64,000 nucleotides of DNA from assembly GCF_030272615.1 (NCBI RefSeq), contig NC_081413.1:556969136-557033135 (forward strand), given 5' to 3'. The translations under genes and the position numbers were made by a program. The notes beneath the pieces were generated by a model. That model was not told the DNA's origin, did no database searches, and saw only the letters and a list, made by a program, of their open reading frames with translations. Positions 10,101 to 19,994 of this stretch are shown piece after piece; within the stretch, counting starts at the first letter, position 1; every line of letters starts with the position of its first letter. The DNA is from Cryptomeria japonica (taxonomy: Eukaryota > Streptophyta > Pinopsida > Cupressales > Cupressaceae).

Positions 10101-11383
10101 TCCAGAGGGGGATGCATGTAAGGGATTATGTATCCTTTAACCACAATGATCCGTCATTAGGATGGAAATGGAAGTCCCTGGAAGATTTGAACTTAACTAT
10201 TAGAGATAAGGAGATTCTAAGAAATACATTAAGAGAAAGACAAATAGTCTTTCGTAGCGGGGAGGATAGGTTGATATGGGCTGGTAGTTCTTCAGGATTA
10301 TACAGGGTTAAAGAAGGATATGACATTTTAAAGGGTAGACAAATAAACACAAATTCCAATTCTAACCTGTGTTGGAATAATCTGGGGCTGCCTAAGGCTG
10401 GGTTATTTTTATGGGCCGTATCTCAGAAAAGAATCTTAACCTCAGATTGGTTCAAAAAACTTGGCTATTCAGGGCCATCCAGATGTCCGTTATGTGAAGC
10501 AGAGGAAGAGAATGCAGATCACCTTCTTCTTAATTGTTCATACAGCCAAAGGTGCTGGGATTGGCTTTGTAAGAGTCTTGATTGGCAGACGCCAAGGCCT
10601 AATGATATAAAGGATTGGATTGCCAGTTGGCAAACCCCTTCGAACCTAAGTGTTTATGCTATGATTTGGAAAATAGCACCTGCCATTATAATCTGGGAAA
10701 TATGGAAGGAAAGAAACAGAAGAATTTTTAAGGATAAGCAGATGACTGTAGAGTCCCTTATTAACAAGATTGAAGCTTTTATAGTAGAGTTAACTAACAA
10801 TAGATTAGATGCTTTGCAGTTAAGGAGCATTAACTTATCTAGGGGTGACGAGTTAATCATAATGAAATGGAATGGGCTCAAAATCCCACCTTATATTGGT
10901 CCCGAGGGGAAACAGACGTCATCCCTTAGGGAGGAAGTTAAATGGTTACCACCAAGATTTGGGTGGTGCAAACTGAATTTTGATGGTGCCTCTAGAGGCA
11001 ACTCGGGTAGAGCAGGAATAGGTTGTGTCATACATCAGGATAACGGCAATATTTTGGCTAGCTTGAATAAACCTATTGGGATAACTACTAACAATATGGC
11101 TGAAAGTCAAGCTCTATATGAAGGGCTTATCCTAGCCAGGACACTGAAAATTAAGAAGTTGGAAATTGAAGGCGATTCAGCGCTGATTATTAACGCAGTT
11201 AGAAATGAGAAATGCACTAACTGGAAACTGAATGCAGAGATTGGTAGGATTTTGGACATAATCAAACATTTCGAAGAGGTGTCTATTAAACATATTTATA
11301 GAGAAGGAAATAATGTGGCAGATAAGCTAGCAAACGCTGGGGCTGATGGGAACTCATCTATAAACATAGCAGGGGATACTTAG
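7183..11383 (+). pseudogene. LINE ORF2: endonuclease, RT, zinc finger, RNase H (broken)
   Basis: ATG at 7183 gives ISWNVRGMN and LLQETKL, the start of an EEP-type endonuclease. GGDFN (about 7594) and SDHFPI (about 7857) complete it. RT follows, with DKAPGPNGFPA (about 8556), RGIRQGDPLSPF (about 9108) and FADD (about 9259). A zf-RVT domain lies at about 10370-10600 (CPLC...DHLLLNC). RNase H at 10935-11370 keeps all expected acidic residues (FDGAS, MAESQ, EGDSA, NVADKLA). Breaks are a frameshift near 7330 in an A-run, TGA near 7529, TAG at 8964-8966 in the YD-VDW motif, and a one-base deletion near 9486. Length (about 1400 codons) equals the minus LINE ORF2 within 1%. Confidence 0.9.
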
Positions 11384-11409
11384 GATATTAATGCGAAGAT
11401 AGAGGGGCA

Positions 11410-11425
11410 GACATATATTTATAAT

Positions 11426-11464
<39 letters not shown>

Positions 11465-11526
11465 TAATATAGTGAGGTATATTCATAGAATTGCAGATAT
11501 ATCTATGCATATATTCTGGTATATTA

Positions 11527-11615
<89 letters not shown>

Positions 11616-11758
11616 AAATAGTATATTGCTTACTATCTTTCCTGGTTTGGTCCTTTTGTATATAGATAAATATATAAAGATACATATATATATATATATA
11701 TATACAAATATATATTTATATATATAAATATAAATATATATATATACAAATATATATT

Positions 11759-11810
<52 letters not shown>

Positions 11811-11918
11811 AATATAGATAGAGATATATCTCTCTATAAATATATAGGTATAGGTATAATAATTAGCATTCTACATCCATATCCATGGTATGCCTGTATA
11901 ATATATATATATATATAG

Positions 11919-12001
<83 letters not shown>

Positions 12002-12115
12002 CATATAGATATATATAGATATATATACTTATATATTCTGTCATTGATTTATATATAAATATACCGAAATACCTTATATAGCCGTATATATATATATATA
12101 TATATATATATACCC
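11410..12115. repeat. AT microsatellite cluster in LINE 3' region
   Basis: Long (AT)/(TA) runs occur at 11431-11461, 11529-11607, 11680-11700, 11772-11802, 11903-12000 and 12087-12111, separated by ATAAATATA-rich sequence. Short frames of alternating Tyr/Ile here are artefacts of the dinucleotide. The cluster begins 30 bases after the ORF2 stop. Confidence 0.9.
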
Positions 12116-12507
12116 ATCATTGGCTGGCTGTCTCATAAATATATCACATTAAGCACATCCTTTAAATTGCGGGACAATCTTAGGTCATGATTACCAATAT
12201 TATGATATCCTTCCAAACAATCATAGCTTGCGAAGAGATATTAGGGAATATTTGCGGATGTATAACAGGTGGATTGGCCTCACTCGGAGGTACATACGAA
12301 AACACAGATAGTTAAGAAGAGGACATGGTAATAATAAGGTATGGTACAGTTGAAGCAAATTTCAAATGTAAATGGCACTTGCGAATGTCCTTGCAATCTT
12401 GTATTAGATTTCACATGAGACTTAGTAAAGCCTGAAGTTGGCCTAACAATGATGACTTGGTAAAGATAAATTAACCTGAAGCTTTGGCTAGTTAACATTT
12501 CATCTGG

Positions 12508-13092
12508 TTGGAAGAGTTGGAAAGTATGGATTCCAGCATTAGGTTGATGAGCACTAAGAGGCTAATGGCTTTTGTCGGGGAAATCACTAAGAAGCCGCTT
12601 AAGGAGATTATACGATTTCCTCATGAGCTGGTAATTCATGTGGTTCAGAAGATCTTAGGCAGAGAATTTATCTTCATTGAAGATAGAACTAGGGCAAATA
12701 CTGATATTGCCGCAATGTTTGTGGCTGTGGTACTCCATTTCGAAAGGAATAAGGAACGAGTTGAAGCCCTGTGTAGAAATGTGTTTATACTGGCAATATT
12801 AGTTGAACTCAATAGGGTTCTAAGGAACATTGATGATGAACTGTTGATACCTAGACCAAGGCACTATGATGTTTTGATCGAAAATTCTCTTCCTGTTCCC
12901 AGAGTCCCGATCCTGGTGGTGGAAGATAATGAAAATTTCGAAGCCAGAAAGGAAGAAATCGGTAGGAATGTAGATTTGTTCTGGTTGTTGCAGGTTAAAC
13001 CACCACACGAAGAGGATTGGTTCGAGGATTTTCTTCAGAAAGAAGGCATTAGTATCAATGCCGAACATAGTCCACCTGATCCTTTGGGTTAA
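12508..13092 (+). CDS. Extra 194-aa ORF in the LINE 3' region, unrecognised
   Basis: This uninterrupted frame lies 1.1 kb downstream of RNase H and inside the LINE boundaries. The start MEELESMDS is one choice; MDSSIRLMS nine codons later is equally possible. The product is acidic at its C-terminus, mixed hydrophobic/charged in the middle (VIHVVQKILGREFIFIEDRT), has no cysteines arranged as a zinc finger, and shows no signal peptide or clear membrane segment. I recognise no domain. It has no internal stop although ORF2 of the same copy has several breaks. It could be a third LINE ORF, a captured host gene fragment, or chance. Confidence 0.4.
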   Translation: MEELESMDSSIRLMSTKRLMAFVGEITKKPLKEIIRFPHELVIHVVQKILGREFIFIEDRTRANTDIAAMFVAVVLHFERNKERVEALCRNVFILAILVELNRVLRNIDDELLIPRPRHYDVLIENSLPVPRVPILVVEDNENFEARKEEIGRNVDLFWLLQVKPPHEEDWFEDFLQKEGISINAEHSPPDPLG

Positions 13093-13415
13093 GTTATAGA
13101 CTAGTATAGTATTTATAGATAGTTACAGGGTTATAACTAAAAACAGTTAATACTTGTTTATATGGGGTGCGGTATTCTTAGGAAAGGAAGGAAATGACTG
13201 TTCTGTTCGCTCCTTCCAATTTTGATAGGATTTATAGTTCCGTTAATCAGACTTAGCATAAGTATGGGCCCTGTTTGCTTTGATTTTTTTAAAATCTTGT
13301 GACCCATAGATTATATGCGGATAGATATATAAGAAGACATATTACTTCTAACATGGTATGCTCTGTCAATGATTTTGATATGGATTGTGGGTATATTAGG
13401 TAAAAGAAGTGGAAA

Positions 13416-13890
13416 TGGCTTAGGCATATAAATGTATGCAGATATATAGAAGGATGAATATATGTATATGCATAGGTAATTGCTCGTTTGTCATTCTGTC
13501 TTTTCATATATATATATATAGATGTATATGCAGATATTTATGGCAAGTTTGACATAGATGAATGTATAAATGCATATACATATATATATGCGTGATGTCT
13601 TTATCTAAAGTATGGCATTAAGACATTGGCTATGGCAGAATATGCATACACAGATATATATGTGGGATAGAAAGGCATATAAATGTAAGCAGGATGTATA
13701 CTTGTATATACATAGGTAATTGCTCTATGGTCATTTCGGTGTTATCATATATATATTTAGATGCATATGCAGAAATTTATGATAGGTTTGTAATATATAT
13801 ATGTATGTATAAATGCATATGCATATACATATATATATGCTTGATGTTCTATCTAAATTGGATATGGCAGAATATGCATAAACAGATATA
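13416..13890. repeat. Two ~230-bp diverged tandem copies in LINE 3' region
   Basis: The segment from about 13416 to 13660 and that from about 13674 to 13890 share the same order of words: GGCATATAAATGTA, CATAGGTAATTGCTC, TATATGCAGA, TATAAATGCATA, GGCAGAATATGCATA and ACAGATATATATG. They differ by substitutions and small indels. Neither is coding. 13093-13415 and 13980-14515 hold no feature I can name beyond the LINE end. Confidence 0.65.
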
Positions 13891-14510
13891 TATGTTTCAG
13901 TTCTTATCTATAAGTATGGCAATAATGAATTTGGTTATGAAAGAAGCAGTAGCTTTGAGAATGTTATGTTGGTACTAACCCCCTCCTCACAGCTGGCTGA
14001 ATTGTAGCCTGGCTAATCTCTTAATTTGACACCTACTTGACTAAAGGGGTCTCAAGCTAAGGGATAGCGAGGCTATAATCCCCCTATAGAGGGTGGTAGG
14101 TCATAGATATTTGTTGAATGATCTTTGAAATTATATATGTATACATTGGTACTAATTGTTTGGTGGAGATATATGCATTAAGATTTTTACAGGTTCGAGG
14201 GAGAGGATGGAAAGATAAGGCCCTTAGCACTAAAGATCTCGCCAAGATAGACTGGACTGAGCCTCCAAGGAAAGATTGGCAAAGAAACTTTGTATAGAAA
14301 CTTTGTGAGAATTGATATGTATATAAAAGTCAGTCTGTAGCCTCAATAGAGGAATTGTAAATAGTACAGATTCTTTGTATTATCTGATCCTGTAAGGGAT
14401 TTGGGCTAGACCGGAGCTTTTCTTATCTCCATTCTTTCCTACCGGTGCCCACACTGAATGGAGATGTAATATTTATTATAATAAAAATAAATTTGGCCTC
14501 GACCTTTTAT

Positions 14511-14547
14511 CGATCAAAAAAAAAAACTAAAAGCAATGAAAAGAGAA
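14511..14547 (+). other. LINE A-tail and right target-site duplication
   Basis: The LINE ends TATCGATC followed by 11 A residues (14516-14526). The duplication of 5566-5588 starts at 14525, so the last As may belong to either. A further AATAAA-like ATAATAAAAATAAA lies about 40 bases upstream. This fixes the plus orientation of the LINE. Confidence 0.8.
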
Positions 14548-15627
14548 CATGAACATTTCAACACATAGATGACTAAAAATCTTGATGCATTAAGGACAGC
14601 CGAGGATAAAGTAAGAGATCTAGAAAGAGAGAAACAACAACTTGAAGCCTTAGTATCTGATAAGGATGATGAAATCACAAGGATGACTGGAATTCAACAA
14701 AACCTGTCAGATCAACTAGGTTATGCACATCATGAAGCAAATATGAAAAATGATGAGAATCAAGCATTGAAACTTGAAGTATCAAGGTTGACTGATGAAC
14801 TTGAAACAGAGAAGAAATCCAAAGAAACACCGAAGAAGAGTTATGAAGCATCAAAGATGTTGGATGAGCAACTGAATACAAGAAGACCCAACAAAGATGT
14901 AGGACTCGGTTACAAAGGAAAAGACTCTATCGAGAAGGGAATTCATACTACCGAGAGAGGAGAATCATCAAAGCAAGCTGGAATCAAGAAGAACATCAAA
15001 AGAAAGAAGCTGATTTGCAACTACTATGGAAATCAAGGTCACACTGCCAACATGTGTCAAATCAAAAAAGGTAAGCAACCAAATGTCACTAAGTCCAATG
15101 GTTATTGTTACAATTGTAATAAATATGGTCACACATCTAATCAATGTAGGACAAAGTCTGTTAACAATTATCAGAAGGAAAAATTCAAAGGGTTTTGTAA
15201 AAACTGCAATAGATATGGACACAGTACCGAGAAGTGTTGGCTTAAGCAAAAGAACTATATGTGGTATGCACACCGAGCAAATGCAAGAGGTTACCGAGCT
15301 CACACAGATCCTTACCGACAGTATTCTGTAGTACCATGGAATTACAATACAAGGATATGGTGTGAATGTTGTGGAAGATATGGACATATAAGTGCCAATT
15401 GCTTTATAAGGTTTGGAATGAACAACCAAAGATCATGGAGAAATCTTGGTATGACATGTTTTCATTGTCACAAAGTTGGACACTTGGCTGGAGATTGCAG
15501 AGATCAACCTAGAAAAGACACCGAGGAAATAAATGACAAATTACAGATGATTTGGAAAAAGAAGGAAATTGTGTCAAATGAAGAAATCACCTTACCTACC
15601 GAGTTAGGTGCACCTATTCCAAATTAA
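14543..15627 (+). pseudogene. ORF1 (gag-like) 3' part: coiled coil and five zinc knuckles
   Basis: This continues the frame left at 5583. TAG at 14566-14568 interrupts it where a CAG-to-TAG change would suffice. Then 352 codons stay open. Residues 1-100 are a long coiled coil (DLEREKQQLEALVSDKDDE). Five knuckles follow at 15016-15057, 15106-15147, 15196-15237, 15361-15402 and 15457-15498. The last four fit C-x2-C-x4-H-x4-C; the first has Tyr in place of the second Cys (CNYYGNQGH). Such knuckles bind retroelement RNA. Most copia Gag proteins carry one, so an array of five is unusual. The C-terminus is acidic. The natural stop is TAA at 15625. Confidence 0.8.
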
Positions 15628-16179
15628 TTGGTAAAGGTATGAAGGGATTGCATTCTCTCAAGGTTAAATCTTAACAATTCCTATTTTATTATGTACTTAA
15701 TTCAAAATCTGCATAGTTAATATGTAGTAGTAAGTTTGAAATTCTATCAAGTCTTTTTGAGCATTATACAGGAAACCTGTCAAGTCGATGAATACAGGAA
15801 ACCTGTCAAGTTGGTAAATGAAGGAAGTTTGGTTACTCAGTTAAAGCACAAAACTAAGGAAAGAAGGTTTAGTGGAACCGAGTGCATTTAATGTTTTTGA
15901 CCTAACCCGCACGGAGCCCGATAAGGCATATTATGTACTTAAAGCATTTTCGCGGTCATTTTTACTTACCAAGTTTTCAAGAGAGCAGAGAAAAGCGAAT
16001 CTAAGGCAATCAAACCTCCTACAAAGCAAATTCAAGGTATTCAAATCAATCTCAATGCATTGTTAAGCTGGTTTAACGATCTTATCAAGTTGCTATTATC
16101 TGCTAAGTGCGAAGCATCTGTCGTTTGAAAATCCTCAAACCCTAAGGATCTTTTGTTAGTTTTTATCTAAAATCTACAA
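15628..16179 (+). other. Spacer between ORF1 and ORF2 of the pol-less element
   Basis: This is 552 bases without a sustained frame. It contains a 25-base tandem pair (AATACAGGAAACCTGTCAAG-like) at about 15768-15817, whose core AGGAAACCTGTCA is partly palindromic. Nothing else is recognised. A second translated ORF this far downstream would need a subgenomic or spliced RNA or internal initiation. Confidence 0.5.
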
Positions 16180-17998
16180 ATGGCACCTAAGATCCAAGAT
16201 CCCATCATTGTTAAGAATGTTGAAAAGCCCTCACTAAAATACTCTTTAACTCCCAAAGTTGCATCTGAACCGGATGACAAAACCGCATTTTCACTCATCC
16301 CGGATAGAGTGTTATTAGTTGAGGATGTGAGATTCTTCACCAAATATCGTGTTGAAGAACTTGGTCATGTTGAAATCAAAGACACCTATGATGAATTGTG
16401 CACAGATGGTAAATTGAATAGAAAGTATGAGCACATTAAGATCAAGGGATTAACTGAAGCCCTAACCTATCCCCATGTGTTCAAATCCCAGTGGGTCAAG
16501 TTTGTTCTGAGCAGAGTTCATGATGATTTCATGTGGTTAGAGGAGAAACCGTTTAAGATTACCAAGGAAATCATTCCTCTGATTACTGGTTACCCTATTT
16601 ATGATCATGCCCGAGCCCAAAAGATGATATCACAGAAGGAATTAATCAGTTTAACCAGAGTGGAATCAGATTGCAGAGGATTGAAACTAAATAATGTCAC
16701 TGATGCAGAACTAAAATTTGCCATTAGAGTAATAGGTTACTGTTTCTTCCAATCAGCAAGGGAAAATAGTGTACCCTATGCAACAATAGACTTAGCATAC
16801 AAAATTGTGAAAAAGGGAATGAAAATTGATCTTTGTGAGGTGTTGCTGAAAAACCTGTTTGAGAATCTGAACACCATCAGGAAGCCGAAGAAGAACAACT
16901 CATCTAATGCACTAAAGTTTGGATCACTACTTGTATGCATGTTTTTCTATTTTGAAAAATTCTTTCCATCAGTCGGTAAAGTTGTTTGGGAACTACACCG
17001 ACCAATCACCCATCAGATCAATGACTTCATTAAGAAGCTAGGAGATAATTTCAATGATATTATGGTTGATTACTTCAGTAAGTTTCAAGAGAAAATGCAT
17101 AACAGGTATAGAATTCCACCCCAGCTAGTAGAAAAATACAAAGATAACATATGTTTTGAAGTAGACACTGATTACTATTATGTGAATGTTGTGGAACCAA
17201 GAACTCAATCTTTGTCAATTATGGGATACGAGATTGATTTTGACATCACACAACAACAAATTGATGAATTTCTCACATTGCCAAGGCATGCTACCGAGCT
17301 GAGGTATGGAACTTATGAAGAAGTGAAGGAAAAAGTAAAGATGAGCATTGTAGTACCCAAAGCTATAAGAAAGGCAACAAAGATGATAAAGGCATTATTA
17401 GAGAAATTTGGAGATGATTCTTCCTCCACACCTATCAAAGGCACTATAACCATTACCGAAGAGGAATCTAAAGCCCAAGAGGTAGCTATAACACTGAGCA
17501 TCGAATTGCCTAAGGGAAAAGTGTTGAAAACAAAGAAACAAGATTCATCAAAGGCCTCACTGACTCCTCCAGTAAAGCGACCTAACACAAGACCTACAAG
17601 AAATCTACTCGGAGACTCATTTTGGCAAAAGAGTCTAGTGACACAGAGTCTGAAGATGCTAGCAAATTTTAGATTGTCAAGAGCAAGAAGGTAAATGTAC
17701 ATAGTGTTGAAAATTTTTGTGCTAATCTGAAAGAATATGGTGGATTTGGAGGATTTAGATATGTTAAGTATGAAACCAGAAATAATGATGAAAAGAGACA
17801 AATTGAAGAAGCTGTCATCTGCACACTTCTAAAATTCTGGTTGGCTCCATTGGAACTATCTAAGTCACTTCCAAATGAATTATATTTACATATTGACAAC
17901 AGGTGGAAGTATGCAATGGACTTGGAGAAACAGATCAGAGAAAGAAGTCTGGTACATCTCTTTCCAGACATGTCGGTAGTTGAAATAAAAGAACATCT
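16180..17998 (+). pseudogene. ORF2 5' part: large unrecognised protein of the pol-less element
   Basis: ATG at 16180 (MAPKIQDP) opens 504 codons. A one- or two-base change near 17620-17635 shifts the frame and TAG at 17670 follows. The original frame then runs to 17998, where the copia element cuts it. It resumes at 24788 in register. Residues 100-330 look like a globular helical domain (WLEEKPFKITKEIIPLITGY; GSLLVCMFFYFEKFFPSVGK). I know such segments only loosely, from unassigned ORFs of large plant LTR elements. No protease, RT, integrase or RNase H motif is present. The hydrophobic stretch near residue 250 is too polar at its edges to call as a transmembrane helix. An envelope-like role cannot be shown. 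Confidence 0.65.
17994..17998. repeat. Target-site duplication CATCT (left)
   Basis: CATCT precedes the TGTTGG start of the copia LTR and recurs at 24783-24787 after the right LTR. The host reading frame continues through the junction (KEHL then TTYNTKF) when one copy is counted. Confidence 0.9.
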
Positions 17999-18446
17999 TG
18001 TTGGTGTAAATAAATATTCATTATGGATATTATTACACTTACTTAAGTTAACTTAGGATAATGCATCTCTTCGTAGTTTGGATTTGAGACACTTAGGGAA
18101 GTGTGCACTTAGGGATAGAGCTTGTAGGAGAAATTCCACCTTTTGTGGTCTTATTTTGCTATTACACTCCACATTCGGTGGGTCATCCACCTCTTGTGGA
18201 ATATTATATTATTTCTCCTACCTACCCTTAGTATTTCTTACCTACCCTTGTTTCTCACTGAGCCACATGTCATATTTGTGTGCTCATACATCCATATGGC
18301 CTTGCCTATATAAGCAGGCCTCTATTCATTGTATCGGTTAATCCAGTTGATTATTTTGCATATTGATGAGAATACAGTTTGTTCTTATCATTCTATTGTC
18401 TCTTTTATGCTTTTCATTGTGCCCTTGATCTTGGCAAAATCCTACA
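17999..18446 (+). repeat. 5' LTR of young copia element
   Basis: TGTTGG...CCTACA termini. A canonical TATATAAG box lies at 18307-18314, 133 bases before the LTR end. Differences from the right LTR are GCTATTA/GCTGTTA, CTCACTG/CTCATTG, GCAGGCC/GCAAGCC and ATCGGT/ATTGGT. An identical 87-codon frame in both LTRs is treated as chance. Confidence 0.95.
18307..18314 (+). promoter_or_regulatory. LTR TATA box TATATAAG
   Basis: TATATAAG is a near-consensus plant TATA box and is repeated at 24643-24650 in the right LTR. Transcription would start about 30 bases downstream, leaving an R region of roughly 100 bases before the primer site. Confidence 0.6.
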
Positions 18447-18458
18447 TGGTATCAGAGC
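18447..18458 (+). other. Primer binding site of young copia element
   Basis: TGGTATCAGAGC follows the LTR end without a spacer and is complementary to initiator tRNA-Met. Confidence 0.95.
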
Positions 18459-19994
18459 TATTGGGGCTTCATTGATTAGTTTTTGGAGACATCGTAGAAG
18501 GCTTCTACTTTCGGATTTGGGGATCTTCATTTTTTGGGGGCGTCATACAGTGATTTGGACATCACCGTTGAATCCGGGAGGCCGTTTCCATAAATATCGA
18601 CTATAAAGTCGACCTATTTTGGTGAGAATTTTTTTTCCCCATTTTGGCTATTATCGTACGGATTTCGAAATTTTTTTACAAAAAAAAATAATTTATTTTT
18701 CAAAAAAGAATTTCGAAAAATTGAAAAAAAATCAAAAAAAAAAAAAAAAAGAGTTTTTTGTTTGCGGGTCCGCAGAACCCCCTGTACACAGTCCCTGTGT
18801 GTCGCAGGTTTTGCAGGGCCGCTCTGAATGCTGCGCCACCGCTGTGCTCCCTCCCGCCGCCACAGACTGTCAGTACTTGATGCCGTCGACGCCTACAGGG
18901 CCACTCCGAACGCTGCGCCGCTGCCATGCTCCCTCCCGCCAGCCACCTCAGTTTCCCCCACCCGCCGGTCTCTGCATGCTGTCGGCTCCGACAGCTCTCG
19001 TCCTCCCTGCTCCCAGTCGCCGCCGACCCCTCGGCTCCGGCCACCTCCTCCGCCGACGACCACCTAACCCAGGCGGCAATTGCGTCCGCCACGTGGCAAG
19101 CGGCCACTGGCCTACGGGAAAATAGTCATCTGCACAACCAAGTCAAATCCGTACAGTACGGCCTGCCACGTCACCTGTGCCACACAACCATCCGTACAGT
19201 GCCACATCATCCGTACGACCTGCACAGTCACCTGCGTAGTCAGCAGTCCGTACAGTACGGACGCCCAGTGAGCAGGGAGGCGAAGTTTTTGCGACAGTCA
19301 TACTGTCATCAAATTTAACATAGTGACTTGTTGATGTCTGCGCCACATCAGCATTTTTTGAAATTTTTTTGACCCCTCTCCATTGGGCTTTTTAGTTTTG
19401 TAGTCCAACTTTGAAAGGCCATATCTTGCTTATTTTTGCTTCTTTTTTGTGCAATTTTTTTTGAAATGGGCTAAAATTTCGTGATCTTCGTAGTGGTGTG
19501 GTTATTTTCTATTTTGGTGTACAAGTTTTTTGGAATTTTTAGATTCTCTCAGCTGTACCTGTCCAATCCTCAATTTTGCAACTTCAAAGGCCTCGTTTGA
19601 GCTCATACGACCTCCTTCTCAGGTGCCATTTTTTTTGAAAGTGCTTATTTTTTCATCTACTTTCAGACTCTATGATCAGATTTCAGAGATTTTGAGTGGA
19701 AATTGTACTTTTAGATATTGGTCTTATTTGGCCTATTAGGTACTTGTAAATTGCTTGGATCTTAGTTAGATCTCTTGCAATATCAGTTTGAGACTCTTTT
19801 GGCCTTATTGAGGCAGTTGTAAAATTGTAAATCAGAAGTCCACTTTGCCATTTTTTGCAAGTGGCCCATTGTATACGCACTACTTATAAAGTGCGAAAAT
19901 CATCACATTGGGGGGGGGTTCTTTGATTGAGTGAATTTGGGGGGGTGTCTTGTGTGATTGTGCCTCTCTTTGTGCTCTTTCCATTCTTGTTGCA
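18459..19994 (+). other. Long leader with a GC-rich, CpG-dense block
   Basis: This untranslated leader contains A/T homopolymers (18670-18750), then a strikingly GC-rich block at about 18770-19290 in otherwise AT-rich DNA. Inside is a diverged tandem duplication (about 18815-18870 and 18896-18950, both with CTGCGCC and GCTCCCTCCCGCC). A cluster of CCGTAC words includes two copies of CCGTACAGTACGG near 19149 and 19249. Frames here are proline/alanine-rich by composition only. The remainder (19300-19994) is T-rich. It may be a structured leader or a captured host fragment. Confidence 0.6.

Larger units (their letters stand above)
5589..14524 (+). mobile_element. 8.9-kb plus-strand LINE with long 3' region
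   Basis: This non-LTR retrotransposon is inserted in ORF1 of the pol-less element. It has an ORF1, an ORF2 (endonuclease, RT, zinc finger, RNase H), a 3.1-kb 3' region and an A-tail at 14516-14526, flanked by a 22/23-base duplication. It appears close to full length because sequence upstream of ORF1 is present. The same ORF1 segment (GGTTCTGGGGAAAAAA) can be found in the minus-strand LINE near 32700. ORF2 is broken by only a few mutations, so the copy is younger than the minus LINE. Confidence 0.85.

Noticed and set aside
11427-11621. 64-codon Tyr/Ile repeat frame
   Set aside because: It is only the translation of an AT dinucleotide run.
14968-15429. 153-codon minus-strand hydrophobic frame that could be taken for a membrane protein
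   Set aside because: It is antisense to the zinc-knuckle region, whose cysteine pattern is unmistakable.
16180-17694. Calling ORF2 an envelope gene
   Set aside because: No signal peptide, convincing transmembrane helix or cleavage motif was seen; left as unrecognised.
18078-18341. Identical 87-codon frame in both LTRs of the young copia element (also 24414-24677)
   Set aside because: Identity follows from LTR duplication; the frame overlaps the promoter region and resembles no protein.
18619-19318. Pro/Ala-rich frames on both strands in the copia leader, possible host gene
   Set aside because: Composition of the GC-rich block explains them; they lie between primer site and gag of an intact element and show no domain.
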